64,000 nt of DNA from Candidatus Binatia bacterium. GTDB taxonomy: Bacteria; Desulfobacterota; Binatia; UBA1149; JAJCZL01. The stretch spans positions 1 through 64,000 of the forward strand of contig JANQEO010000406.1 in assembly GCA_028278325.1 (NCBI GenBank). Reading direction: 5' to 3'. Of this stretch, positions 1 to 8,914 are shown piece by piece. The position numbers and the translations under genes are program-made. Under the pieces are notes generated by a model. The model was not told the DNA's origin, did no database searches, and saw nothing but the letters and a program-made list of their open reading frames with translations. Position 1 is the first letter of the stretch; each line of letters opens with the position of its first letter.

Positions 1-488
1 GCATCTCCTATCTGCCCCAGGAGAGATCGGTGTTCAGAGGCCTGACCGTCGAGGAAAACATCATGGCCATCCTCGAAAGCCTGGACCTTTCCGATGACGA
101 GCGCCGCAAACGCCTGGAGAGCCTCATGGAGGACCTGGGCATCTCTCATCTGTCGCGGACCTACGGGGCGGCCCTTTCCGGCGGTGAGGCCCGCCGCGTC
201 GAGATCGCCCGCGCGCTCGTCATGTCGCCCAAATTCATGCTTCTCGACGAGCCTTTCGCGGGAATCGACCCCATCGCGGTGATAGATATCCAGGCCATTA
301 TTTCTCAACTGAAAAGCCGGGGAATTGGTATCCTGATTACGGACCACAACGTCCGGGAAACGCTGGGAATATGCGACCGAGCGTACATTCTCAACGCCGG
401 ACAGGTCCTGGAAGAAGGGCCCCCCGAGTACATAGCGTCGAGCAAGAAAGCTCGCGAAATCTACCTGGGCGAGCGTTTTAGCCTGTAG
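1..488 (+). CDS. lptB: LPS export ABC transporter ATPase LptB (5'-truncated by window)
   Basis: Cytoplasmic ATPase of the LptB2FGC complex that powers extraction of lipopolysaccharide from the inner membrane. The reading frame is open from the window edge ([20 protein letters not shown], the Q-loop region typical of LptB). Visible motifs are the signature [15 protein letters not shown], Walker [13 protein letters not shown] and the switch His in ITDHNV. The Walker A part lies outside the window. It ends 11 bases before rpoN, an arrangement conserved in Gram-negative bacteria, so the two are probably co-transcribed. Confidence 0.93.
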   Translation, partial: ISYLPQERSVFRGLTVEENIMAILESLDLSDDERRKRLESLMEDLGISHLSRTYGAALSGGEARRVEIARALVMSPKFMLLDEPFAGIDPIAVIDIQAIISQLKSRGIGILITDHNVRETLGICDRAYILNAGQVLEEGPPEYIASSKKAREIYLGERFSL

Positions 489-499
489 CAGCAACCAGC

Positions 500-1987
500 A
501 TGGCACTCGAGCAGCGACTCAACCTCAACCTCAAGCAGACCCTGACGCTGCGCATGACGCCGCAACTGCGTCAGGCCATCAAGATCCTGCAAGTCTCACG
601 CCCGGAGCTCGAGCAGATGATAGCCGACGAGCTCTGCCAGAATCCCACGCTGGAGGAGACCGAGGGGCCGGTCGACGAACAGGAGTTCGAGTCGCGCACC
701 GGCGACGTGGAAAAAGCCGAGAGCGAGCCGACGCCGGAGGTCAAAGAGACCAGCGAGGAAGGCGAGCTTCAGGCCAACGAGCAGCAGAAGGTCGACTGGG
801 AGGAATACCTCGAGCGCCACTCCGGAGACTTTCACGGCTCGGTCGGAACCGGCTCCGATCGTGACGACAACCGCTCAAACTTCTTCGAAAACGCCGCCGA
901 CTCCACCGACAGCCTCACCGACACCCTCCTCGATCAACTCAACCTCGTCATGATGAGCGACGAAGAACGTCGCATCGGGACCTTCATCATCCACAACCTG
1001 AACGAGGACGGTTATCTCTCTTGTTCGCGTGAGGAGTTGGTGTTCATGGCCGAGTGTCCCATCGAGACGCTCGACGAGGTGCGCGAGATCATCCAGGAGT
1101 TCGAGCCACCGGGATCCGCGTCGGTAGACCTCCGCGAATGCCTGTTAACCCAGTTGAAGCTGATCGGCTACGAGGCCGACGACTACGTCGTCCTGATCGT
1201 CGACGGCTACCTCAAGGATCTTGAATCGCGCCGCTACGACAAGATCGCGAAGGCCCTCAACGTCGATGTTGCCGAGGTTATCGAAGCGCACTCGATCATC
1301 CGCGGCCTGGAACCCAAGCCGGGACGCAATTACGGTGACAGGCAAGCCGCCTACATAACACCCGACGTCTACATTCATCGCGTCGGCGACGAGTTCGTAG
1401 TCACGCTGAACGACGAGGGACTTCCGCATCTCCAAGTTAATCCCTACTACAAGACCATGATGAAGGACTCCCAGAGTCCCGGAGAAACCAAGGGCTATCT
1501 CCAGGACAAAGTCCGTTCGGCTTCATGGCTCATCAAATCGATCGAACAAAGACAGCGAACTCTTCGCAAGGTTACGGAGAGCATCGTGCGCTTCCAGCGC
1601 GAGTTTCTGCTCCACGGAATCGAGCACCTCAAGCCGATGGTCCTCAAAGACGTCGCCAACGACATTTCGATGCACGAGTCGACGGTGAGCAGAGCCACGG
1701 CCAACAAGTACGTTCACACATCGCGCGGCCTTTTCGAGCTGAAGTACTTCTTCACCAGCAGCCTCAAAGGAACCGACGGCACCGACATCTCCTCGGAGAG
1801 CGTCAAGAGCAAGATCCAGGAGATCATCAGCGCGGAGGATCCGGGAAAGCCCCTGAGCGACCAGATCATCGTCAAAGAACTCGCCAAGGATCACATTGAC
1901 ATCGCACGACGAACGGTGGCGAAATACCGGGAAATGCTCGGCATACTCCCCTCGTCGAAGAGGAAGCGCTACGTCGTAGGGGGCTGA
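500..1987 (+). CDS. rpoN: RNA polymerase sigma-54 factor RpoN
   Basis: Sigma factor for enhancer-dependent promoters. The N-terminal activator-interacting region is Gln/Leu-rich (LKQTLTLRMTPQLRQAIKIL), followed by an acidic linker (residues about 55-140), the core-binding region, a helix-turn-helix near residue 380 (LKDVANDISMHESTVSRAT) and the RpoN box ARRTVAKYRE close to the C-terminus. Its 495 residues fit the family. It is followed by ptsN, but the hibernation factor gene hpf that often sits between them is absent. Confidence 0.97.
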   Translation: MALEQRLNLNLKQTLTLRMTPQLRQAIKILQVSRPELEQMIADELCQNPTLEETEGPVDEQEFESRTGDVEKAESEPTPEVKETSEEGELQANEQQKVDWEEYLERHSGDFHGSVGTGSDRDDNRSNFFENAADSTDSLTDTLLDQLNLVMMSDEERRIGTFIIHNLNEDGYLSCSREELVFMAECPIETLDEVREIIQEFEPPGSASVDLRECLLTQLKLIGYEADDYVVLIVDGYLKDLESRRYDKIAKALNVDVAEVIEAHSIIRGLEPKPGRNYGDRQAAYITPDVYIHRVGDEFVVTLNDEGLPHLQVNPYYKTMMKDSQSPGETKGYLQDKVRSASWLIKSIEQRQRTLRKVTESIVRFQREFLLHGIEHLKPMVLKDVANDISMHESTVSRATANKYVHTSRGLFELKYFFTSSLKGTDGTDISSESVKSKIQEIISAEDPGKPLSDQIIVKELAKDHIDIARRTVAKYREMLGILPSSKRKRYVVGG

Positions 1988-2014
1988 GCCGACACGCCGG
2001 GAGCCGGCCGCACC

Positions 2015-2488
2015 TTGAAAGTAAAAGACATCCTGGACCCGCGCTGTGTGGTGCTCGACGTCACCGGCGCAAACAAGAAAGAAATCCTCGAGTGCCTGTC
2101 CGGCGCCGTCGCCAAGGCCCATCCAGAGATACCTCAGGAAGATCTCGTCGACACGCTGGTTAGCCGCGAAGAAGCCGGATCTACGGCCATCGCCGACGGC
2201 ATCGCGATTCCCCACGGCAAGGTACGGCTCAGCGAACGCGTCATCGCCGGCTTCGGCCGCAGCCAAGGCGGACTCGACTTCGATTCGGTCGACGGAAAGC
2301 CCACTCAGATCTTTTTCGTCCTGGTCTCACCCGAGAACCATCCGTCGCTACATCTGCGTTGGCTCGCCCACCTGGCCGTTCTTCTCAAGAGCCCGGAACT
2401 CAGGCGCAACCTGATCGAGGCCGAAACGGCAGAAGAAATCCTCGAGCACATCAGGGAGCAGGAGCAGAGCCTGAGCGAAAGGCAGTGA
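2015..2488 (+). CDS. ptsN: PTS-Ntr EIIA component PtsN
   Basis: Regulatory EIIA(Ntr) protein, phosphorylated on His by the PTS-Ntr chain and used to coordinate nitrogen, carbon and potassium physiology. The 157-residue protein has the active-site context IADGIAIPHGKVR and the C-terminal LRWLAHLAVLLKSPELR helix typical of the family. The start is TTG, 27 bases after the rpoN stop; no better ATG lies upstream. Its stop overlaps the GTG start of rapZ by four bases (GTGA), indicating translational coupling. Confidence 0.94.
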   Translation: MKVKDILDPRCVVLDVTGANKKEILECLSGAVAKAHPEIPQEDLVDTLVSREEAGSTAIADGIAIPHGKVRLSERVIAGFGRSQGGLDFDSVDGKPTQIFFVLVSPENHPSLHLRWLAHLAVLLKSPELRRNLIEAETAEEILEHIREQEQSLSERQ

Positions 2489-3378
2489 GCATAGCCCCGG
2501 GGCCCGAGCACAGCATAGAGATAGTGGTGGTGACGGGCATGTCCGGCTCGGGCAAGTCTACGGCCATCAACGCCCTGGAGGACCAGGGCTATTACTGCAT
2601 CGACAACCTCCCCGCCACACTCATCCCCCGTTTCATAGGAGTGTGCATCGAGTCCGGCGAAGGCATGTCGCGCGTAGGGTTGGGAGTCGATCTGCGCGAC
2701 GTTTCCTACGTCGCCACCTGGCCCGAGATCAAGGAACAGCTCGTCGCCGCCGGGCACCGCGTGAACGTAGTCTTCCTCGATGCCTCCGACGACGTCTTGC
2801 TGCGCCGCTTCTCGGAGACGCGCCGCTCGCACCCGTTAGGACAGGACCGGGATCTGACCGAAGCGATCCGGGACGAGCGAGAGGCTCTCAACGTGCTGCG
2901 TGAGAGCGCCGACGTGCTCGTCGACACGAGCGGCTACAGCGTCCACCAGCTAAAGGCCCGCATCAACGACACCATCGCCCGCCGCGACGAGGGTTCGGGG
3001 CCGGCGCTGACGATTCGCAGCTTCGGTTACAAGTACGGTGCAGCCTCCGACGCAGATCTCGTCTTCGACGTACGCTTCATCCCCAATCCTTACTTCATCG
3101 AGGAGATGCGCCGTCTTACCGGCCTCGACAAGAAGGTGACCGACTTCGTGCTCGGCCACGAAGAAACGACAGGCTTCTTGAAGCACACGATGGAGCTTCT
3201 CGAATTTCTGCTTCCCAAGTACGCAGCCGAAGGAAAATCCTATCTGACCATCGCGATGGGCTGCACCGGAGGTCAGCACCGGTCGGTGGCGATCGCCGAA
3301 CAGCTCGGCCGTGAACTGGGGCAGGCCGGTTTCTCCGTGAAAGTTCGGCATCGCGACCTAGAGAACGCCGATCAATGA
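2485..3378 (+). CDS. rapZ: RNase adapter protein RapZ
   Basis: P-loop protein that in E. coli binds GlmZ sRNA and directs its cleavage by RNase E. Walker A is VTGMSGSGKSTAINALEDQG near the N-terminus; the C-terminal domain ends with the family hallmark GCTGGQHRSVAIAEQLG. I chose the GTG at 2485, which overlaps the ptsN stop and gives about 297 residues (family about 285). The open frame extends further upstream inside ptsN, but that extension has no RapZ-like sequence. It overlaps ptsH by four bases (ATGA). Confidence 0.94.
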   Translation: MSIAPGPEHSIEIVVVTGMSGSGKSTAINALEDQGYYCIDNLPATLIPRFIGVCIESGEGMSRVGLGVDLRDVSYVATWPEIKEQLVAAGHRVNVVFLDASDDVLLRRFSETRRSHPLGQDRDLTEAIRDEREALNVLRESADVLVDTSGYSVHQLKARINDTIARRDEGSGPALTIRSFGYKYGAASDADLVFDVRFIPNPYFIEEMRRLTGLDKKVTDFVLGHEETTGFLKHTMELLEFLLPKYAAEGKSYLTIAMGCTGGQHRSVAIAEQLGRELGQAGFSVKVRHRDLENADQ

Positions 3379-3653
3379 GCAAGATCGCGAAGGCGCACGG
3401 TACGTTCACGATCTCGAACGAACTCGGCCTGCACTTCCGGGCGGCCGCAATGGTCGTTAGGACGGTGGGCGGCTTCAAGAGCGATGTGACGATCGCTGCG
3501 CGCGGCACCGTGGCTGACGCATCCAGCGTTCTCGATATCCTGACTCTGAACGCACCCAAGGGGACCCGGGTGACCGTCGAAGCCAACGGCCCCGACGCCG
3601 AAAAGGCCGTCACGGCTCTCGGCAAGCTCATCGACCGCCATTTCGCCGAATAG
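3375..3653 (+). CDS. ptsH: HPr-family phosphocarrier (NPr-like)
   Basis: Small phosphocarrier of 92 residues that would pass phosphate to PtsN. The His active site is kept in a diverged context, ELGLHFRAAAMVV instead of the usual GLHARPA, and the regulatory Ser region is DASSVLDILTLNAPKG. Coupled to rapZ by a four-base overlap. Enzyme I and the mannose-type EIIA often found here in deltaproteobacterial clusters are not present; the next gene is metK. Confidence 0.88.
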   Translation: MSKIAKAHGTFTISNELGLHFRAAAMVVRTVGGFKSDVTIAARGTVADASSVLDILTLNAPKGTRVTVEANGPDAEKAVTALGKLIDRHFAE

Positions 3654-3729
3654 CCCCTCCATTTGACCCCCCTGTGCACCCCTTGTAGGTCAGGTGATCC
3701 GCCTCGTGCCGGAGCATCCAAGAAGAGTA

Positions 3730-4887
3730 ATGAGTATCAAGAATTTCGCCTTCACTTCGGAATCAGTTTCGGGAGGACATCCCGACAAAGTCTGCGACCA
3801 GCTCTCCGACACCGTCCTCGATGCCTATCTCGCTCAGGACCCCGCAAGCAGGGTGGCCTGCGAAGCCATGGTCGCCACCAACCTGGTCGTCCTGGCCGGC
3901 GAGATCACGAGTACCGGCCACGTTCATCATGAAGACGTCGTCAGAGACGTGGTCAGGGACATCGGCTACGTCGGCACCGACGGCTTCGATGCCGACAGCC
4001 TCAGCGTACTGGTCCGCATAGGCACTCAGTCTCCCGATATATCCCAGGGCGTCACGGTGGGCAGCGGACGCCACGAGGAACAGGGTGCCGGCGACCAGGG
4101 ACTGATGTTCGGATACGCGTGCAACCAGACCCCCGAGCTGATGCCGCTGCCTATTGCTTTGTCTCACCACCTGATCCGGCGCGTGACCGAGGCTCGCACC
4201 AGCGGCGAGATTCCATATTTGAGGCCGGACGCGAAATCCCAGGTCACCGTGGAGTATGTGGACGGCGAAGCCACACGCATCTCCACAGTCGTGATTTCTT
4301 CACAGCACAGCGACGACGCGCTCGACGAACAGATCCGCAACGACCTCATCGACAAAGTCATCAAGCCCGAAATGCCCAGCGAACTGCTCGACGACGAGAC
4401 GATTTACCACATCAACCCCACGGGACGCTTCGTGGTAGGCGGGCCGGTGGGAGACTGCGGCTTGACCGGCCGCAAGATCATCGTCGACACCTATGGAGGA
4501 TGGAGCCGTCACGGAGGTGGTGCGTTCTCGGGCAAGGACCCTTCGAAGGTAGATCGCTCGGCGGCCTACATGGCCAGATACCTGGCAAAGAACATCGTCA
4601 AAGGCGGCCTTGCCGACCAGTGCGAGGTGCAGCTAGCCTATGCCATCGGCGTGGCACAACCGGTTTCGGTGCTGGTCGATACGTTCCGTACCGGCAAAGT
4701 CGACGAGATCGACCTCGGTGAAAGGCTGCGCGGCCTCGTGGACCTGAGGCCCGCCGCAATCATCGAACGGCTCGATCTCAAACGACCCATCTACCGTCCT
4801 ACCGCTACGCTCGGCCACTTCGGTCGAGATGCCTCGGGCGGCCTGTTCCCGTGGGAAGCGACCGACCTGGCTAATCAACTCGGCTGA
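3730..4887 (+). CDS. metK: S-adenosylmethionine synthetase MetK
   Basis: Makes S-adenosylmethionine from methionine and ATP. About 385 residues. The N-terminus is [19 protein letters not shown]; the signature hexapeptide region is [14 protein letters not shown] and the phosphate-binding region is [20 protein letters not shown] preferred the ATG at 3730, with a purine-rich AAGAAG upstream, over an in-frame start 36 bases earlier, because family members begin just before the FTSESV block. Together with the next gene it forms the activated-methyl cycle. Confidence 0.97.
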   Translation: MSIKNFAFTSESVSGGHPDKVCDQLSDTVLDAYLAQDPASRVACEAMVATNLVVLAGEITSTGHVHHEDVVRDVVRDIGYVGTDGFDADSLSVLVRIGTQSPDISQGVTVGSGRHEEQGAGDQGLMFGYACNQTPELMPLPIALSHHLIRRVTEARTSGEIPYLRPDAKSQVTVEYVDGEATRISTVVISSQHSDDALDEQIRNDLIDKVIKPEMPSELLDDETIYHINPTGRFVVGGPVGDCGLTGRKIIVDTYGGWSRHGGGAFSGKDPSKVDRSAAYMARYLAKNIVKGGLADQCEVQLAYAIGVAQPVSVLVDTFRTGKVDEIDLGERLRGLVDLRPAAIIERLDLKRPIYRPTATLGHFGRDASGGLFPWEATDLANQLG

Positions 4888-4933
4888 TACCGCCGTCAAC
4901 CAACATCAAGCATCCGAGGTAAGAAGTACGCAC

Positions 4934-6211
4934 ATGGCCAAGATCAAACACGACATCAAAGACGCCAAGCTCGCCACCGAAGGCAAGAAGAGGGTGGACT
5001 GGGCCGCCAAAGACATGCCGGTGCTCGGCCTCATCGCTGAACGGATGCGCAAAGAAAAGCCGCTCAAGGGAATCACCATGTCGGCTTGCCTGCATGTGAC
5101 AGCGGAGACAGCCAACCTGATGCGCACGCTCAAGGCCGGCGGGGCCGATGTAGCGCTTTGCGCTTCCAACCCCTTGTCGACGCAGGATGATGTCGCCGCG
5201 ACCCTCGTGGTTCACGACAAGATTCCCACCTTCGCCATCCGCGGAGAAGACAACAACACCTACTACCAGCACCTGCACGAGGTCATCGAGCGTGGGCCTG
5301 AACTCACGATGGACGACGGCGCGGACCTGGTAACCCTTCTGCACACCGAACTGTCGCGCTACGCTCCGCAGGTCAGGGCTTCCATGGAAGAGACCACTAC
5401 CGGCGTGATCAGGCTCAAGGCGCTGGAAGCCGACGGAACCCTGGCCATCCCGGTGATCGCGGTCAACGACGCCGACACCAAGCATCTGTTCGACAATCGC
5501 TACGGCACCGGGCAATCGACCATCGACGGCATCATCAGAGCCACCGACATGCTGTTCGCCGGCAAGACCGTAGTAGTGATCGGCTACGGCTGGTGCGGCC
5601 GCGGAGTGGCGAGCCGAGCCGCAGGCTTGGGCGCCCACGTCGTCGTCACCGAAGTCGACCCTCTCAGGGCGCTCGAAGCGACGATGGACGGGTTCCGCGT
5701 CATGCCGATCGCTGCGGCTGCCAAGGAAGGCGACGTGTTCATCACGTTGACCGGCAACAAGCACTGCATCGCAGCCAAGCACTTCGGGCTGATGAAAGAC
5801 GGCGCGGTGGTGTGCAACTCAGGACACTTCGATCTCGAGATCGACCTGGTCGGCCTCAAGAAGATGGCCAAGAAGGTCAACCGCAACGTGCGTCACTGCG
5901 TCGACGAGTACGTATTGCCCAACGGGCACTCGATCAACGTGCTGGCCGAAGGGCGCCTGGTCAACTTGTCGGCCGCAGAGGGTCATCCGGCTTCGGTCAT
6001 GGACATGAGCTTTGCGACTCAGGCTCTGGCCTCGGAGTGGGCAATGAAGATGTCGAACAACGGCGGCCTCGAAGTGAGAGTGCATCCGGTGTCTCCGGCC
6101 ATCGAAGCACAGGTTGCAGCTCTGAAGCTGGCCGGCATGGGCATCAAGATCGATCGCCTCACCAAGGACCAAAAGACCTACCTGTCGAGCTGGACCGAGG
6201 GCACGACCTAG
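4934..6211 (+). CDS. ahcY: S-adenosylhomocysteine hydrolase AhcY
   Basis: Reversibly splits S-adenosylhomocysteine to adenosine and homocysteine, relieving product inhibition of methyltransferases. 425 residues. Visible are ASNPLSTQDDVAATL, the GTGQSTIDGIIRATDML block and the NAD-binding Rossmann motif VVIGYGWCGRGVASRA. The ATG at 4934 has GAGGTAAGA upstream. It sits 46 bases after metK, consistent with an operon; I saw no recognizable SAM or SAH riboswitch in front of either gene. Confidence 0.97.
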   Translation: MAKIKHDIKDAKLATEGKKRVDWAAKDMPVLGLIAERMRKEKPLKGITMSACLHVTAETANLMRTLKAGGADVALCASNPLSTQDDVAATLVVHDKIPTFAIRGEDNNTYYQHLHEVIERGPELTMDDGADLVTLLHTELSRYAPQVRASMEETTTGVIRLKALEADGTLAIPVIAVNDADTKHLFDNRYGTGQSTIDGIIRATDMLFAGKTVVVIGYGWCGRGVASRAAGLGAHVVVTEVDPLRALEATMDGFRVMPIAAAAKEGDVFITLTGNKHCIAAKHFGLMKDGAVVCNSGHFDLEIDLVGLKKMAKKVNRNVRHCVDEYVLPNGHSINVLAEGRLVNLSAAEGHPASVMDMSFATQALASEWAMKMSNNGGLEVRVHPVSPAIEAQVAALKLAGMGIKIDRLTKDQKTYLSSWTEGTT

Positions 6212-6216
6212 GGCTT

Positions 6217-6615
6217 TCAGCCGCCGGGGTTCTTGGCGAACTTCGGGTTGGTCACGGCTAGCTTGTCGCTGACCTGCGACTTCAAGTGCTCGAGCAAGAG
6301 AGCGCGCCAGGGCCCGTCGTCGGCATCGCCGGCCGATATCTTCTCACAAAGCTCACGGTTCAATTCGAGCAGAAGAGCGCGCTCGGGCTGACCCTCCGGC
6401 GGGCTGCCTGGTTTTTCGAGCAAGCGCCATAGATCGGCGAGTTCGCCGCGCATCTGCTCCGGCGACAGCTCCAACTCCCTTGCAACGATGCGTGCCACGT
6501 TGGCGGCCACCAATGCCATGAAACGCTTTCGTCCTTTGAGCTCTTCGACCACATCCTCCGAGATGAAAGCGGCCAGGGCCTCGAGCAGTTCGGCTGCACT
6601 GGGTGAATCCTGCAT
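6217..6615 (-). CDS. DUF6285 family protein
   Basis: A 132-residue helical protein of unknown role. The pattern SAAELLEALAAFISEDVVEELKG followed by MALVAANVARIVARELEL matches DUF6285 proteins, which are commonly encoded beside a kinase-like phosphotransferase linked to acyl-CoA dehydrogenases. That is the situation here: the upstream gene ends exactly where this one starts. It converges on ahcY with only five bases between the stops and no obvious terminator. Confidence 0.8.
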   Translation of the reverse strand: MQDSPSAAELLEALAAFISEDVVEELKGRKRFMALVAANVARIVARELELSPEQMRGELADLWRLLEKPGSPPEGQPERALLLELNRELCEKISAGDADDGPWRALLLEHLKSQVSDKLAVTNPKFAKNPGG

Positions 6616-7638
6616 TCAGGCCTCCTCGAGCAGGGACAAGATCTCCCACTCCACTTCCGCCACGCGCCGGCCGAGGCTGGCCAACTCGACGTCGGGATGC
6701 GCCCCGGCCTTGTGACTCGCCTGCTGACCGACGCAGATGATGGCCCAGCGCCAGTTGCCGAAGAGTTCCCAGTAACGGACATGCTCGGGGGAAACGTCCC
6801 GGCCCGTCTCGGCTTCGTATTCCTCCAGGAACTGCTCTCGCGAGCACAACCCGCCTATGGCCTTGTCATCCGCACCGTAGCGCCATGATCGGACCGCCAG
6901 CCAGCCCACGTCTTCCAAAGGATCCCCGATGTGGCTCAACTCCCAGTCCAGCACGGCCGTCAAACCCCGTTCGTCGAACATCACGTTGCCGATGCGGAAG
7001 TCTCCATGAACCAATGCAGCCTTGGCTGACTGCGGTGCGTTCAGTTCGAGCCATCGACCGGCGAGTTCGAGAACCGGCCAGGGCTGTTCGGCGCCGACCA
7101 TCTCGAGTATCTGCCTCCACTTGGCGACCTCACTTATGGCGAACCCCTTTCCCGTATCGTCTCCGTTCTTCGAGCGAAGACCCGCCAGAGCTTCGTCATC
7201 GGGATCGATCGAATGGATGCGCGCAAGCTCGCGGGCGAGCTGTGCAGGCAGGGCGGCCCGGGCTTTCTGGTAGCGGTCGTCGCGGAGCAGGCGGCGGGCG
7301 AGAGCCTCACCCTCGATGCGCTCCATGATGAAAAAGCGCCCGCCGAGGCCCTCCTCGACGTCGCCGTACCAAAACACCGACGGAACCGTCACCCCTGCGC
7401 GCTTGGCGGCCCCGAGCAACTCGAACTCCGAGGCAAGGTTGGAGCCGATCTCTTTACCCGGGGCTTCCACCCTCAACACCAATCGCCGCGGCTCACCGCC
7501 ATCCCAGCCGGCGACGAATCCGTAGATACTGCAAGATGCACCGCCGGCGAGCCTTTCCACATTGCTGACTGCGGCAGCGCCCCCGCTACGCCGGGAAATG
7601 AAGGCTTCGAGAGCTTCTGTTAGTTCGGCCTCGTTCAT
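6616..7638 (-). CDS. Aminoglycoside-phosphotransferase-fold kinase (ACAD10/11 N-domain-like)
   Basis: A 340-residue kinase-fold protein. The catalytic loop is LVHGDFRIGNVMFDERG and the metal-binding DFG-equivalent is LDWELSHIGDP, as in APH/choline-kinase-like enzymes and in the N-terminal domain of acyl-CoA dehydrogenase family members 10 and 11, which phosphorylate hydroxyacyl groups. The substrate here is unknown; an acyl-CoA-related role is inferred from the DUF6285 partner directly downstream. Divergent from the glyoxalase-like gene with a 53-base shared promoter region. Confidence 0.85.
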   Translation of the reverse strand: MNEAELTEALEAFISRRSGGAAAVSNVERLAGGASCSIYGFVAGWDGGEPRRLVLRVEAPGKEIGSNLASEFELLGAAKRAGVTVPSVFWYGDVEEGLGGRFFIMERIEGEALARRLLRDDRYQKARAALPAQLARELARIHSIDPDDEALAGLRSKNGDDTGKGFAISEVAKWRQILEMVGAEQPWPVLELAGRWLELNAPQSAKAALVHGDFRIGNVMFDERGLTAVLDWELSHIGDPLEDVGWLAVRSWRYGADDKAIGGLCSREQFLEEYEAETGRDVSPEHVRYWELFGNWRWAIICVGQQASHKAGAHPDVELASLGRRVAEVEWEILSLLEEA

Positions 7639-7691
7639 CGGTAACCCGTGTCATGTTGGCAAAGTGACGCGGATGATTAAACTGTCGCCCC

Positions 7692-8465
7692 ATGACTGAT
7701 GGAGCCTCTTCGCCCCAAGGAAGCAGCGGCGAGCGTATCGTCAACCGGCTCGGGCGGGTGGTGCTGGCGTCGACGCATCCGCGCGAGCTGGCGGGACGCT
7801 GGGCTTCTCTCGGCTTTTCCACCGGCGAGCCCTACGCAATGGGAGAGACCGAGGCTGTCGACATACCCCTGGCCGGAACGGGGCTTTGTATCGTATCGGG
7901 GGTTACGGGCCGCGAAGGAAAATTGGTGGGCTGGACCTGGGCCTGCAGCGACCCGGCCGCGAGCGCGGCAGCTGTCTCTGCTCGCTCCGGAACGGAGATT
8001 TCCGAGTCGACTGCCGTACTCACCCCCTTGCCATCCTCTCTTAGCCCGGGCGTAACGACCTGGCTCGAGGCCGACACCCAAGCGCAGGGGGCAGCCCATC
8101 CCAACGGCATCGACTCGGTCGATCATGTCGTGCTCTTCTGCGCTGACGCCGACGCCGCGTGTTCGACCTACGAGCAGAACTTCGGACTCAAGGGCAAGCG
8201 CGTCGACCTCGGCGAGCGCCGCCACGTCTTTCTGATGGTCGGTAAGTCGATGATCGAGATCGTCGCACCGCAAGAGCAGGCTGAAGACGGCCACGACCGG
8301 CCATGGGGACTGGCCTTCAGATCAAAGGATCTCGACGCTACCGTGGCCTATCTGAGGTCGGCGGGCATCGAGGTTCCCGAGCCGCGCACCGCAATCCAAG
8401 GCGGGCGCATCACCACACCCAAGGTCGAGCCCTGCGGGCTCGCGATCGCCGTGCTCGGGGAATGA
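7692..8465 (+). CDS. Glyoxalase/VOC-superfamily protein
   Basis: A 257-residue protein made of two VOC-type halves. The first is about residues 18-90 and the second begins at GIDSVDHVVLFCADADAACS (about residue 138) and runs to the end, with the conserved ERRHVFLMVGKSMIEIV strand. VOC proteins bind a metal or small molecule; the first half is degenerate, so the metal site may be incomplete. The specific reaction cannot be assigned. It ends seven bases before tRNA-Val, which is on the other strand. Confidence 0.7.
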   Translation: MTDGASSPQGSSGERIVNRLGRVVLASTHPRELAGRWASLGFSTGEPYAMGETEAVDIPLAGTGLCIVSGVTGREGKLVGWTWACSDPAASAAAVSARSGTEISESTAVLTPLPSSLSPGVTTWLEADTQAQGAAHPNGIDSVDHVVLFCADADAACSTYEQNFGLKGKRVDLGERRHVFLMVGKSMIEIVAPQEQAEDGHDRPWGLAFRSKDLDATVAYLRSAGIEVPEPRTAIQGGRITTPKVEPCGLAIAVLGE

Positions 8466-8471
8466 AAGGGA

Positions 8472-8548
8472 TGGTGGTCGCACCTGGATTCGAACCAGGG
8501 ACCTCCTGCATGTGAGGCAGGCGCTCTAACCAACTGAGCTATGCGACC
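8472..8548 (-). tRNA. tRNA-Val (anticodon CAC)
   Basis: Read on the minus strand, the gene begins GGTCGCATAGCTCAGTTGG. The acceptor stem GGTCGCA pairs with TGCGACC, the anticodon stem CCTGC/GCAGG closes the loop CTCACAT (anticodon CAC), and the T-arm contains GGTTCGAATCC. The 3' CCA is encoded (8472-8474). All four arms are complete. Confidence 0.96.
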
Positions 8549-8596
8549 AGCTTGGGCTTCCTACGCAAAACCGCGCGCCGTGTCCAAGGTGAGCTT

Positions 8597-8914
8597 CTAG
8601 TTCACGCTGCGGCTGCGGACGTAGCCACCTTCACCGAAACCGTCGAACAGATTCTCGACAGCCGGATGGTCTATGGGCTTGCCGGTGTCGTCGCTGGATA
8701 GGTTGCGCTCGGCTACGTAGGTGGTGTGCGTCGCTCCGTCTACGAGCACGTGGTACCAGGGCCGGTCCTTGGGCGGACGGCTGCGCGCGACCTGCTCGTA
8801 CCACTCCTCGCTACCTTGAAACTCGGGGTCAGCGTCGAAGACGACGCCGCGATACCCGAACAGCTTGTGGTTGACGAGCTGGCCGACGGAGAACTTGGCT
8901 TGGTCTTGTTTCAC
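8597..8914 (-). CDS. hspQ: HspQ/YccV-like hemimethylated-DNA-binding family protein
   Basis: A 105-residue protein. The core KFSVGQLVNHKLFGYRGVVF followed by RPWYHVLVDGATHTTYVAERNL is the HspQ/YccV domain, which in E. coli acts as a specificity factor for Lon protease and was earlier described as binding hemimethylated DNA. The start is GTG and overlaps the last base of the hemQ stop, so it is likely translated from a hemQ-hspQ message. Confidence 0.88.
   Translation of the reverse strand: MKQDQAKFSVGQLVNHKLFGYRGVVFDADPEFQGSEEWYEQVARSRPPKDRPWYHVLVDGATHTTYVAERNLSSDDTGKPIDHPAVENLFDGFGEGGYVRSRSVN

Noticed and set aside
2359..2484. Upstream extension of rapZ inside ptsN
   Set aside because: It is the shadow frame of ptsN; RapZ homologs begin just before the Walker A block.
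3654..3729. Possible SAM or SAH riboswitch before metK
   Set aside because: The leader is only 76 bases and shows none of the conserved cores of SAM-I, SAM-II, SAM-IV or SAH riboswitches.
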